Origin: Orientallactaga sibirica
Taxonomy: Eukaryota; Chordata; Mammalia; Rodentia; Dipodidae
Assembly (NCBI GenBank): GCA_036365145.1
Contig: JAEOAD010000018.1
Coordinates: 10,956,501-11,020,500 of the forward strand
DNA: 64,000 nucleotides
Reading direction: 5' to 3'
A model generated the notes under the pieces. It had not been told where the DNA came from. It saw only the letters and a program-made list of their open reading frames with translations, and made no database searches. Of the stretch, positions 42,961-53,141 are shown piece by piece. Each line of letters begins with the position of its first letter. Positions within the stretch are counted from its first letter, which is position 1. The translations under genes and the position numbers were made by a program.

Positions 42961-43569
42961 TATCTTAGGTGGTCACTGAGAGATGTCAGTTTATATACAG
43001 AAAAAATGGTATTATTTGCCATTAAAAAGGCTAAGATAGCTCAAAATATGATTGGCTTTTGACTGGTAACATTTATTTCTCCACAATTGTTGCAGTCCAA
43101 TGTTGACGTTTTAGTCTCAAAGTGTAGCTTCTGAGAGCCTCTGCTTTCGGTTCTCCATTTGCCTTTTCATCTTGTGCATATTATCAGGCTGTGGTTCAAT
43201 GTGGCTTTCATGAATAGGCAAGGTGGGAACTCTTCAGGAGAGTGATATTTGTCTGAGCCATTAGGAAAGAAACTCCTAGATCATATTAAATCTAGCCATT
43301 ATGATTTGGTTAATATCTATGTATGGATTTTCTTGTATGTGACATGACATTTATAGGTGACATGAATATTATGTCTAAGGTTGAAAAATAATAACATGGT
43401 GGTAGGAAGGAAGAAGGAATTGTTAACTTGGATGGGGAGTTAAATGGAATTTTTGGAAATATAAAGAGTTAGCTTAGTTAAGGTAAGAAGTATAAACTGG
43501 TATTGAAACAATATTTGAAACATCTTAAACAATTTTAAGTTTAAACATGTTAGAGATTAAGAAATTAAC
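42961..43569. other. No feature recognised
   Basis: AT-rich sequence without coding or repeat signatures I can name. It could be decayed internal ERV sequence following the possible LTR. Confidence 0.4.
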
Positions 43570-43777
43570 TAGGGCTAGAGAGATGTCTTAGTGGTTAAAG
43601 CACCTGTCTGCCAAGCCTAAGAATGCTCATTCAATTCTCCAGGTCTCATGTTTAGCCAGACCCAAGTGATGCAAGGGCACAATTCCGCACTTGCCCACAA
43701 TGGGGCGCACACATCTGGAGTTCATTCACAGCAGCTGAGTGGCTGCCGGCATGCCTTTTCTGTCTCTCTCTCAAAAA

Positions 43778-43821
<44 letters not shown>

Positions 43822-43822
43822 A
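43570..43822 (+). mobile_element. tRNA-derived SINE with (GAAA)n tail
   Basis: Head agggctagagagatgtctta, middle gcaagggcacaattccgcac, CT-rich tail, then (GAAA)n at 43773-43822. The 13-bp duplication aagaaattaacta flanks it on both sides. Confidence 0.88.
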
Positions 43823-44718
43823 ATTAACTAATTTTGAAACTTAGTTAACAGGTTTAAAGGCTTTTTGTAAATTCTTAATCTAGAAGGCTTATTAGTTTTA
43901 CTTACTTGGTCCAGAGATCAAAAGGTCTGACTAATGGAGGTATGTTGGGCTGGAAAAGGTTATAGTTTGATTAATTCTACAGACACAGTAAAATTTTATA
44001 TAATTAGGTCCAAGTTTCTATTTTAGAATAAGTTTATAGCAAACAAATAAAAGTTTTACCCAATAGGAAAACATATAAGGGTAGAACACTTAAGAAACCT
44101 ACTGTTGTAAACAGGTGTTTATGCAACAAAATACAGGCTTTATCAGATGGAAAACATGCAAGCTCAGCACTTGCATATAACTTAGTTATTTTAATCAGAG
44201 ATACTTTTTATAAACCCTTTTAATCTATCAGTACATATTATATATTTCATGTCTCTGTTTAGGATCAGACCTATAGTCAGGAAGGAGTGATTTTTTTCAA
44301 ATGTTACCAGGGACAAAGGAAATTGTGTCTGTGTTCTAATGACCTCCAAGTCTAATGTCAGTGGAGAGAGACTCCAAGATTTTTGGAATGTGGATGGCAG
44401 ATTCAAGTCTGACGTTTTCAAGCTGAAGTGGGATGGCAAATGGGGGAGTATCTACTCCCGTTGACTTTTAGAGCTTGGGGAACCATCAAAAGGGGCCCAG
44501 ATAAATGGAGTTAGTCTAATATAGGGCCCTCTGGGGTGAATTGATGGAACTGCAAAAGTCCTGAAGATCATTTACATCAATACAAAAGACTACGCAGTAC
44601 AGAACATTTCCAATACAAAAGTCTATTACAACAGAGGACATAACTTTGAATCAGGGTTTTTAAAATTTTCTAACCCCAATTTCTACCTCAATATAAGGCG
44701 TGGCACTATAAATAAATT
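43823..44718. other. No feature recognised; left flank of the young provirus
   Basis: AT-rich, no clear gene or repeat. The last bases before the truncated LTR read tggcactataaataaatt and are not matched on the provirus's other side. Confidence 0.45.
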
Positions 44719-45317
44719 CGAGGGGATAGTCGACCAGACCCGAGAACACTCACACGGAGAACACTCAATGCAAGCAGCAGGAGGTTTAATGATGCCGGTG
44801 CACCGGGGCTTCCACAGGAGGGGTGAAGCCCCGAGGGGCAATTAGGCAGAGCTTTTATAGGACAAAACCATATGTATGAGGGAATACCACAAATATGTTG
44901 TAGCTTAGGGGCTTTTCAGATAAGGTTGATGCCTCCAGGTGGTGAGGCGCTATCAGGGACCAGAGTTATCTGTTAACTTTAGTTCCTGGAACAGGGCTCT
45001 GTTTCAGCCCCAAGGACACAGGGTGTTTTAGCAGGATGAAGCCCCAGCTGCAGAATCATAAGATAAGGACTTTTTCATTCTCTGTGGGTTACATTGTTTT
45101 TTTCTTTTCTGTGCATGGGTTAACTGCAAACTTTGTAACTTTCCAGCCCGTGCAGAAAGTCACGTCCTCACAGGTTGTTTGTACAAAGAAATGTCTGTCC
45201 TGCGTATGCAAGCAGTTGCATAGAATTGCTGAAGCATATTAGTTACATTTCCCTTTGAAGCAAGCAAGTATACAGAAGCTAATAGAGCAGTTTAGTTATA
45301 TTTTCTTTATCCTTTCA
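44719..45317 (-). mobile_element. 3' LTR of the young class I provirus
   Basis: On the minus strand it starts TGAAAGGATAAAG after the purine tract. A TATA box TATAAAA lies at about 44853-44860 and ATTAAA as a likely poly(A) signal at about 44787. It should end tgtaggg-complementary as in the other LTR, but its last 24 nt are absent. Confidence 0.95.
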
Positions 45318-45335
45318 TTTCCCCCTTTTCTTTGT
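45318..45335 (-). promoter_or_regulatory. Polypurine tract
   Basis: On the minus strand aaagaaaagggggaaa directly precedes the LTR TG, as in gammaretroviruses. Confidence 0.9.
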
Positions 45336-45346
45336 CATAATTCCAA

Positions 45347-45535
45347 TCATGGAATTATGGATTTATCTTCTGTCTCAGCCAATTGCTGATATCGTTGTCT
45401 TAGTACCATTACCTGTACGGTACTAATTTTTTCCCTAACAAAGGTGAGTAGCTTATTTAAGATGCATGGGCCAACGGTGAGAAGTAAGAGCAATATTAAG
45501 AGAGGCCCCAGGAGAGTAGAAATTAGAGTAGTCAT
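45347..45535 (-). pseudogene. env: Env TM membrane anchor and cytoplasmic tail
   Basis: The frame has a strongly hydrophobic anchor, LLGPLILLLLLLTVGPCIL, then a tail with VLRQRYQQLAETE, as in gammaretroviral TM/R-peptide regions. It follows the ectodomain at 45604-45924 but in a different frame, so the anchor is separated from the ectodomain by a stop and frame change. The first Met is internal to the domain, not a real start. Confidence 0.85.
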
Positions 45536-45603
45536 CCAAGGGGAACTAGAGAACCAAGATTCGTACCAAGACTGCCGTTGTTGTCTCTCTTTTCTACGAT
45601 GTT

Positions 45604-45990
45604 TTAGGCTTTCTGCACTACGCGTTTTAGACTGTCTTTAACTAAACCTGTCTTGTCTGCATAAAAGCAGCATTCTTCCTTTAAGGCTGCGCATAATTTT
45701 CCCTGTTGTAAAAACAGCAAGTCTAATCCTCTTTTATTTTGTAGAACTACCTCAGATAAGGAGGAAACTGAGTCTTTTAAGTTTTTCATTCCTGATTGTA
45801 ACTCTTGTAAGTCTCGATCTATTGCTGCAGTTAGGGTAGCGTAGTGCTGGTTAGAAGAGACCAGAGAAGCTATTCCCGTTCCTGCTCCCGTTGCCCCTAA
45901 ACCTATTACCAATGCTAAGGTCAAAGTGGTGATTGGTTCCCTCTTAAGTCGAGGAGAAGTTGGACCAATACTCCATATTCTCTGAAAATC
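45604..45990 (-). pseudogene. env: Env TM ectodomain with fusion peptide-like start
   Basis: Preceded at about 45950 by SPRLKREP, a furin-type site (R-L-K-R). Then come a Gly/Ala-rich hydrophobic stretch (LGATGAGTGIASL), a heptad region, the immunosuppressive-type segment [18 protein letters not shown] and CX6CC (C-AALKEE-CC). In an intact virus TM drives fusion after SU binds a receptor. The frame closes at 45604 before the anchor. The Met used for the 106-codon frame is not a true start. Confidence 0.88.
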
Positions 45991-46028
45991 ATCTGAATCT
46001 CTGATAGTTAGTCTGGGCAGCAGGCTTA

Positions 46029-46499
46029 TTAGTATGCAATAGTCTCATTTTGAGGAGGGCTTCCAATCAGTGTCACCAGTGGTCTCACATTTCCAGGAAG
46101 CACAGAAATAATCTGTGGAGTAGCCACAGCGTGAGCCCCAGGAGCGATCTCTATGGGTCCTGGGCATACATAGATGGGAACCATGTTTAAGAGGGCCCGG
46201 CTGTAGTTACTAGAACAGTGAGGGTAAGTAGTGCTTCTAGTGTTGACAGGGTGGGACTGGGGTAAGAAATGGTCAGAAGTGCCCCAGACCAAGTCTGCTC
46301 CCAGAGCTAACTTACAGAGGTCCACTTCCAGAGTAGGCCAAGGGGTAGATAGAGATAACTGAGAAGTGGAACTAGCAACATCACCCGCCTGATTGATGAT
46401 CTGCCATGTATAATTATAGAGCTGGTAGGGGGAGGCTGCTAAAAGTGAGTAGGGTAGTAACATATACATTAACATTAACCAAACCTTATAGTGAGCCAT
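46029..46499 (-). pseudogene. env: Env SU N-terminal part, truncated
   Basis: ATG at 46499-46497, followed by a hydrophobic signal peptide of about 22 residues (VWLMLMYMLLPYSLLAA). SU-type sequence follows: YTWQIINQAGDVASSTSQ, N-glycosylation sites (NYTW, NYSR, NETI) and PTLEVDLCKLALGAD. It overlaps the end of integrase by about 14 bases, the usual gammaretroviral arrangement. After about 156 codons it stops. The rest of the receptor-binding domain and the SU C-terminal domain are deleted; the sequence joins near the SU C-terminus about 40 bases later. Confidence 0.88.
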
Positions 46500-47531
46500 T
46501 ATGATTTAAAACAGTAACAGGGACACGATGGAGGCGCAGTTTGAGAGGGTTATCAGTCTTTTCCAGTTGCCAGCAGGGGTCAGGTGAGGGGGCTGGTTTG
46601 ACGTGGGAGGCGTGGATCCAGGCCGTGATTCCGTCCACTTTCACAGCCGTTGGTGTCGTCAGGAGCACAGTGAAGGGTCTTTTCCAGTGAGGTTCGAGGT
46701 TTGTGGATCGATGTCGCCTCACGTAGATTGAGTCCCCGGGCTGGTACGAGTGTGGAGTCGAGTCCTTGGCAGGCTGATGCTTCTTTTAATTTAGGCCACA
46801 AATCATTTTGGAGGAGGTGCAGCGCCTGCAACCTGCTATTTAAATCAGAGTTAGAGATTACATCTGGACTCTTCTGAGTCAGCAATGTACTGAGTGGGGT
46901 TGGAACTTCAAAGAGTATTTCAAAAGGGGGTCAGGTTGAATCTATAGGGGGTATTGTGGACCCTGAAGAGGGCCTAGGGAAGGAGCATCGTCCAGTCTTT
47001 ACAGCCAGTCTCCACGGACAATTTGGTTATGGTCTCTTTTAATGTTTTATTTATTTTTTCTACCTGTCCTGAGCTCTGGGGTCTATATGCACAATGTAAT
47101 TTCTAATTAATCCCCAGTATTCTGGCCACCTCCTGACTTACCTGGGCAACAAAGGCTGGACCGTTGTCAGAGCCTATTACCTGTGGGATTCCATATCTGG
47201 GAATTATTTCTTCCAGGAGCTTTTTTGTCACCATGGTTGCAGTTTCCTTTTTAGTGGGATAAGCTTTCACCCATCCTGAAAAAGTATCTATAAAGACTAA
47301 AAGATATTTATTTCCATATTGTGCTGGTTTCAGTTCAGTAAAGTCTGTTTCCCAAAACAAGCCAGGGCGATCTCCCCTGAATCGGGTTCCTGTGCCTGTT
47401 GGGACAGTTTGTGCATTTACCTTTTGGCAGGGTACACATTGTTTTACAAGTTCCTCAGCCATATCCTTAAGTCCAATTATGTAATAATCAGTCTTTTGAA
47501 AGTTTTTATCATTTTCTTAGGTCCAAAATGA
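46486..47531 (-). pseudogene. pol: Pol: integrase, frame-broken
   Basis: The zinc domain is partly out of frame ([11 protein letters not shown] near 47525), and the Cys pair is CVPC (about 47430). The core has [10 protein letters not shown] (first Asp, about 47350), [12 protein letters not shown] (second Asp, about 47160), a stop at 47103, then [12 protein letters not shown] in another frame (Glu, about 47060). The C-terminal domain with [13 protein letters not shown] and [14 protein letters not shown] ends at 46486. At least two frame changes and one stop. Confidence 0.88.
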
Positions 47532-48548
47532 GTCAATCTGTGTATATGTGACAAGAAGTCCCGGTTTCAGTTTTCCATTTCTGTGTTTTGGTATTAAAAT
47601 GTTTTTGCAGCCTTTTAGGTCCTGTTCTGTGTAGCTTGAGGGCAATGGCTCAGCAAGAATAGTTTCTTTCTCAATCAAAGGGAACAGGTAAGCTTCCTGA
47701 GCTGCCTTTTTGGCTTCCTCATCTGCCATTCTGTTTTTCCGGGCTATGAGGGAATCTCCTTTTTGGTGTCCTGGGCAATGGACTATAGCTAGTTTGGCCG
47801 GCCGATGCAAAGCATCGATTAAATCTATAATTTCCTTTTTGTTTTTGATTTTTTTTTTTTCTGCAGACGTTAATAATTTTCTCTGCCGGTAGATGGCACC
47901 ATGTACATGCGCAGTGGCAAAAGCATACCGGCTGTCTGTATATATTGTAGCCCTTTTTCCTTCTGTCATGTTTAAAGCCTGGGTTAAGGCAATTAGTTCA
48001 GCCTTTTGGGCGGACGTTCCTTCTGGCAGTTTGTTAGCCCAGATCACCCTGCTCCCATCCACAATAGCTGCCCCCGCCATCCTCTTACCTTCAAGGAGGT
48101 AGCTGCTACCGTCTGTAAACCAGGTCATCTGCGCATCTGGTAGGGGCTGGTCCATGAGGTCGGGTCTGATTCCGGTGACCTCAGCCAGGACTTCCCCACA
48201 GTTGTGTAACACGGAGGGATCCGTATCCGGCCAGAGGGTAGCGGGATTCAGCTGGGCGGGGGGAGCAAACTTAACCCGGTCTGAGTTAAGGAGGAGACTC
48301 TGATAGTGGGTGATCCTGGCATTTGAGAGCCAGCGGTCTGGAGGTTGGCAGATGACGCTCTCCAGTGCATGTGATGTTATGATAGTGACAGTCTGTCCCA
48401 AAGTCAATTTGTCTGCATTCTTTAGAAGCAGCGCTATAGCTGCAATAATCTTGAGGCAAGGGGGCCATCTAGCGGCCACAGGATCCAACTTCTTGGATAA
48501 ATAGGCTACTGGCTTTTTCCAAGGTCCTAATTTCTGAGTGAGTTCCCC
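47517..48548 (-). pseudogene. pol: Pol: RT connection and RNase H, open frame after gag UAG
   Basis: The frame opens immediately after the gag stop (48551-48549) and runs 343 codons without a stop. It starts [20 protein letters not shown], the RT thumb/connection, so protease, fingers and palm (including YVDD) are deleted. The RNase H acidic positions are present: [31 protein letters not shown] and [12 protein letters not shown]. It ends at the start of integrase (47517). No Met is needed: in gammaretroviruses pol is read through UAG. RNase H itself looks intact. Confidence 0.92.
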
Positions 48549-48690
48549 CTATTCGTCGTCTTCCTCCAAAGTTAAGATTTCTTTTGGTCTCCTTTTAGGG
48601 CAGTCCTTTATCCAGTGTCCCTTCTCCTTGCAATAGGCACATTGGTCCTTGTCTAATTGCCGTCTGTTGCCCTGGTTTTGTTCCTGCCTA
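48549..48690 (-). pseudogene. gag: Gag nucleocapsid with one CCHC knuckle and UAG stop
   Basis: The knuckle [14 protein letters not shown] (C-X2-C-X4-H-X4-C) spans about 48649-48608. The frame ends DDE-UAG at 48551-48549, as in gammaretroviral gag. The upstream capsid frame (48697-49095) is one register off; a run of nine A on the minus strand (about 48703-48711) is the likely break. Confidence 0.88.
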
Positions 48691-48696
48691 GGATCT

Positions 48697-49766
48697 CTAC
48701 GCTTTTTTTTTGTCTAGGTTCTTCCTGTCCTGAATTACAGCGGCCAGAATTTTAGTCATATTTTTCTCATGTCTCTTATCTCGTCTGTGGTCCCTTTCCT
48801 CCTGTTCCTTCACTCTTCTCTGTTCCCTTTCTTCCTCTGTTTCTCTTTTATTATAAACCTTTTCAGCCTCCTTAACTAAATCTGACAGCGTATACCTACT
48901 TAAGCCGTCTAACCTCTGTAATTTCTTTCTGATATCTGGTGCTGACTGATCAACAAAACTCATCAGAACTGACACTCTCTGTTCCTCCGCGGTTGGATCA
49001 AATGGTGTATATCTGCGGTAGGCCTCCATGAGGCGCTCTAGGAAAACAGAGGGCAGTTCATCAGGTCCCTGGATGATCTCTCTTACCTTGGCCAAATTAG
49101 TGGGACGCCTTGCAGCTCCCGGAGACCAGCCACTAGAGCCTGGCGATAAACACGGAGATGTTCCCTACCTTCAGGAGTGTTGAAATCCCAGTTGGGTCGA
49201 GTCAAAGGGAACCCATCATCTATCACGTTCTGGAGCTGTGTGGGACGTCCGTCATCCCCAGGAACATTTTTCCTGGCTTCCAACAAGATACGTTCCCTTT
49301 CCTCTGTTGTAAAGAGGGTTTGGAGTAGCTGCTGACAATCATCCCAAGTGGGCTGGTGAGAGAAAACTAGAGATTCCATGAGAGCGGTTAATTTAGAGGG
49401 GTCTCTGAAAAAAAAGGGGGTGATTAGCCTTCCAATTATACAAATCTGCGGAAGAGAAAGGCCAGTATTGAAGCGGTGGTAAGGGTCGGTGGTTTGGATC
49501 ATCTCCTGGTCCTGGGGGGAAGGGGAAGGACCTATAGCCCGGAGGGGCAGGGTGACTGTGGTCTCTGGAGTTTGAGCCCGCCTGCTTCTAGTCCCCGCCG
49601 CTGGCCCCCCCTGTGCTCCCTGGAGTAAGGGGTTAGGTGGAGCTGTAGGGGCGAGGGATGGCGGGTAAGGCGGCGGGGTGTCTGACAGGAGCAAGTCCGT
49701 CTGGGTGTCCGGGTAGATCTTCTTTTTTTCTTTTGATCCTGCAACGAGAACTGTGGCGGATCCCAA
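48697..49766 (-). pseudogene. gag: Gag p12 and capsid, two open frames
   Basis: 49766-49083 holds p12 with the late-domain motif PPPY (about 49685) and capsid from about 49560. Residues between about 49470 and 49400 read out of register ([12 protein letters not shown]) and return at an A8 run, i.e. two compensating shifts. Capsid continues HQPTWDDCQQLLQTLFTTEE. 49095-48697 holds the capsid C-terminus ([20 protein letters not shown]) and a charged, arginine- and glutamate-rich linker ([20 protein letters not shown]). Capsid would form the core shell. Confidence 0.88.
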
Positions 49767-50099
49767 GGAATCCTTGTTAGTAAGTTTTTTTAGGGGGGGT
49801 CCATGGCTTTAGCCAGGGGGGAGGATCCTGGACTAAGTCTTGCCACGTGTAGATGTAGGGCAGTTGATCTGGGTGGCCTCCGGGTTCCTGCAAAATAATT
49901 TTCTTAACAGCTTGGATAACACTTATATCAAAAGTTTCTTCCTGAGGCCATCCTACATTAAATAAATTCCATTCTCCCTGACATAAAGTCTTTTTTTTTT
50001 TTTTTTTTTAATTTCTACTGATAAATTATGAGCTCTCGTCTTAACGTCAGTCCAGTGTGCCAAAGTCAAGTCCAAAGGGGTAGAAACAGTCTGTCCCAT
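49767..50099 (-). pseudogene. gag: Gag matrix (MA), frame-broken by an A19 run
   Basis: The ATG at 50099-50097 gives [16 protein letters not shown], the gammaretroviral start with the myristoylation Gly. About 28 codons on, a 19-base A run (plus strand T at 49991-50009) changes register. The remaining MA reads in another frame with [20 protein letters not shown]. The expanded run is unusual inside a structural gene and may be a slippage product. Confidence 0.9.
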
Positions 50100-50240
50100 A
50101 TTGGGAGGTGAATAGGAAAAATAGAAGAACAAAATAAACAGGAAAACACAGAGAACAAAAAGACTGAGTTGGCCTGCACTCCGCCTGAGCAAAAACAAAA
50201 GACAGATGGCAGAGGGCGAGACCCAGATGGTGCCTCTCAC
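50100..50240 (-). CDS. Upstream in-frame extension of gag (glyco-Gag-like leader)
   Basis: The frame of the gag ATG stays open upstream for 47 codons to an ATG at 50240-50238. The extension contains a strongly hydrophobic stretch ([17 protein letters not shown]) ending just before SPPN and the gag Met. Murine gammaretroviruses make glyco-Gag from an upstream CUG in frame with gag, using a hydrophobic signal-anchor of this kind. Here an AUG could serve. Expression is not shown. It is coupled to a broken gag frame, so only the leader and first 28 gag codons would be made. Confidence 0.6.
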
Positions 50241-50508
50241 TACAGATAAGAACTCGGTCGGAGTTCTTCAGATAGGAGACAGAAAATGGATCTGTCTCCT
50301 CCGGGCAATCAAGAGCGTCCTCCAGATTGCTTGGGTGGCGGTCCTCAGGCCCGTCAGCCTCGACCTGCCATACCCTCAGACAAGGCACCCAGATTGAGAA
50401 TTCTCAAAACCAGACAGAATCAGAGACAATAGACGGACAATTACAGACATAACAGGAGGCGCCTTTTACCTCTGAGGAGTCCGATATGAGGTCTGGGGTC
50501 TTGTCGAA
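50241..50508 (-). other. Provirus leader (packaging region)
   Basis: 268 bp between the PBS and the gag extension. No coding frame of note. Expected to include packaging and dimerisation signals by position only. Confidence 0.6.
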
Positions 50509-50526
50509 ATCCAGGACGAGCCCCCA
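50509..50526 (-). promoter_or_regulatory. Primer-binding site, tRNA-Pro type
   Basis: On the minus strand TGGGGGCTCGTCCTGGAT starts two bases after the LTR end. It matches the tRNA-Pro site of murine gammaretroviruses with a single change. Confidence 0.93.
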
Positions 50527-50528
50527 AA

Positions 50529-51145
50529 TGTAGGGACCCCCTATTGGGCCCCCGAGGGGATAGTCGACCAGACCCGAGAACACTCACACGGAGAACACTC
50601 AATGCAAGCAGCAGGAGGTTTAATGATGCCGGTGCACCGGGGCTTCCACAGGAGGGGTGAAGCCTCGAGGGGCAATTAGGCAGAGCTTTTATAGGACAAA
50701 ACCATATGTATGAGGGAATACCACAAATATGTTGTAGCTTAGGGGCTTTTCAGATAAGGTTGATGCCTCCAGGTGGTGAGGCGCTATCAGGGACCAGAGT
50801 TATCTGTTAACTTTAGTTCCTGGAACAGGGGCTCTGTTTCAGCCCCAAGGACACAGGGTGTTTTAGCAGGATGAAGCCCCAGCTGCAGAATCATAAGATA
50901 AGGACTTTTTCATTCTCTGTGGGTTACATTGTTTTTTTCTTTTCTGTGCATGGGTTAACTGCAAACTTTGTAACTTTCCAGCCCGTGCAGAAAGTCACGT
51001 CCTCACAGGTTGTTTGTACAAAGAAATGTCTGTCCTGCGTATGCAAGCGGTCGCATAGAATTGCTGAAGCATATTAGTTACATTTCCCTTTGAAGCAAGC
51101 AAGTATACAGAAGCTAATAGAGCAGTTTAGTTATATTTTCTTTAT
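50529..51145 (-). mobile_element. 5' LTR of the young class I provirus
   Basis: Same as 44719-45317 plus 24 bases on the PBS side, minus 7 bases on the outer side (no TGAAAGG start). Differences from the other LTR: ccccgagg/cctcgagg, a G-run length change, and two changes in gcagttgc/gcggtcgc. Confidence 0.95.
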
Positions 51146-51740
51146 AATATAACATAAACCTGATTTTAGTAATTTAATATTATCTTAAAATATATCTATA
51201 AGCATCTATAATGACCATAAACATTGGAACAATTAATAACCATGAGTTTAGTCACACATAAAGACAGACTACATGAAACACGGTACACATGACGTGGCTG
51301 GCTAGAATTAGGCATGACAAAGAACACAAAACACAAAGAGACATCTTTTTCTGAAAATTTTAGTTTTACTTTGTGTTTGGGAAGACTCTGGCATGTGGGA
51401 GAGGCATGTATGCCCTATGGGAATGCATGCAGTTGAGGAGCAGGTCCAGATGATTCTACCTGGAGTCATAAAGAACACTCTATGTGGCCATTCTTTATGA
51501 TGGGTAAAGAAAGGCCCACACAGGAGAGAACACAGTCCCCATGCCACATGTAGCTGTTCATTATAGGCAGATTTCTCTGGGAAAACAAATCATGTTAGAA
51601 ATCTTCAAGATAGAACAAGAGGCACAAGAAAACCAGTGGAATCTGGAGAATGGGCTAGAGGTCATTCTCAAAGCCCAGTTTTATAGCTGCATTTTGAAAA
51701 AAGAAAACAGGGTAAGCATACTTAACTGCAGTTTAGGGTT

Positions 51741-51771
<31 letters not shown>

Positions 51772-52091
51772 GAAAAAGAGAGAGAGAAAGAGAGAGATTG
51801 CCATTTGTAGTGGCACAGTAAATGAGGGCTTGTGGTCATCTTCTTGGGCTAGGGGAAGGTAGGTCACTAATAGGAACTCTTTAATGGGGTGGGAGGTAGA
51901 ATGGTCCCCAGGAGTGCCTGGGTTGAAAAGCAGAACTGACAGAGAAGAGATGATGGGTAGAAGAACATAGCCAGTTGCCAATCCAGTTTATGAAGTTATC
52001 AAGATCTTTAAGAATCTGGAAGCCGAATGTATTATTTTCAGGCCAAGGGGAATCATTGTTCAATTTGTTTTGCAACCAAACTGCATTGCAG

Positions 52092-52135
<44 letters not shown>

Positions 52136-52227
52136 GCTTTAGCCAAGAGTTTTAAGAGGCAGGAGATACCCCCCTTCCTCTCATCTTCCCTGTCTTCACC
52201 AGAGGGCTATCCAAGCACATGTTTGCT
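51146..52227. other. Right flank of provirus; microsatellites, no gene
   Basis: 51740-51768 is (CA)n followed by GA-rich sequence to 51798. 52085-52132 is (TA)n. No repeat family or coding signature recognised elsewhere. Confidence 0.55.
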
Positions 52228-52440
52228 ACTACTAAAAATGGTGGCACACGCCTTTATGTATACAGGCAGAGCTGGGCGTGCCCTCAGTTAATTCCAGTGT
52301 CAGCCACACCAGAGTGAGACCCCAAAAAAAAAAAAAAAAATGGGAGGCAGCACACCTCCCAGCAATTGGGAGGCAGCGGTAGGAGGATTGCTGGGAGTTC
52401 AAGGCCAGCCTGGGACTACAGAGTGGGTAACACAATTCCT
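52228..52440 (+). mobile_element. B1-type SINE pair, rearranged
   Basis: The first part reads ggtggcacacgcctttatg with a scrambled body ending in an A-run at 52323. The second reads tgggaggcagcggtaggagg, gagttcaaggccagcctggg. Likely two partial B1 copies or one rearranged copy. Confidence 0.6.
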
Positions 52441-52700
52441 GCTATCCAGGGGGCATAGCTCAGTAGTAGGACCCTGGATTGCCTAGTATGGCCCTAAATT
52501 CAAGTTCAGATCCCCAGAACCCATGTAAAGTGTACCTATAGCGAGATGGGAGGCAGAGACAGGTGAAGCTCTGGGAAGCTTATGGGCCAGCTAACCTGGC
52601 AGACACAGAGGTAAACAAACCCTTTTGAAGGACCAGCCCTGAGGCTGTCCTCTGACCTCCACATATGCACCAGGGTACACTTGCACTCAAACACACACAC
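52441..52700 (+). mobile_element. ID/B2-like tRNA-derived SINE
   Basis: Head ggggcatagctcagtagtag and ttcaagttcagatcccc resemble the A and B boxes of ID-type SINEs. The body extends to a CA-rich end near 52697. Confidence 0.6.
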
Positions 52701-52814
52701 CCCTACTAGTCAAAAGTGAAAAAGATATATCTTGTTATTTTGAAAAATGACCCAAAGTGAATAATTAGAAAATCAAGCTGCAAGTTACTGGATACTACAT
52801 GTTCCTGTTGACAT

Positions 52815-52965
52815 TCTTTTTTTTTTCAAGGTAGAGTCTTGCTCTAGTGCAGGCTGACCTGGAATTCACTATATAGTCTCAGAGTGGCCTTGAACTCACA
52901 GCAATCCTCCTACCTCTGCCTCTTGAGTGCTGGGATGAAAGGTGTGTGCCACCACTCCCAGCTTA
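52815..52965 (-). mobile_element. B1-type SINE
   Basis: T-run, then ggtagagtcttgctctagtg, ggaattcactatatagtctc and gtgctgggatgaaaggtgtg in reverse B1 order. Confidence 0.85.
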
Positions 52966-53141
52966 AATGGGTTCTTTTTTTCTTCAACTTTTTATTATTT
53001 AGAATAATTAGCAATAAACATTTTGTGTATTTTTCCAAAAGCACAACTACTAAATCAGAGAAATGCATATGACAGGTGGATAGCAATAAACTTTTTGTAA
53101 AAATATAAAAGCAGTCTGTTAAAGTCTTTTTTAAGAACCTT

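Larger units (their letters stand above)
44719..51145 (-). mobile_element. Young class I (gammaretrovirus-like) provirus, internally deleted
   Basis: Minus-strand order: 5' LTR (51145-50529), tRNA-Pro PBS, leader, gag (50099-48549), UAG, pol without protease and RT catalytic region (48548-46486), env (46499-45347) missing most of SU, polypurine tract, 3' LTR (45317-44719). The LTRs differ at three substitutions and one single-base indel over about 590 bp, so it is young. 6.4 kb compared with 8-9 kb for intact gammaretroviruses. Outer LTR termini are missing (24 nt left, 7 nt right), with no target duplication. Related to the old ERV at 13748-26897. Confidence 0.95.

Noticed and set aside
45604..46499. 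Env as a domesticated syncytin-like gene
   Set aside because: SU is mostly deleted, and the SU part, TM ectodomain and anchor lie in different frames, so no continuous envelope protein exists.
52441..52520. tRNA gene
   Set aside because: A and B box similarity is that of an ID/B2-type SINE; no intact cloverleaf can be drawn.
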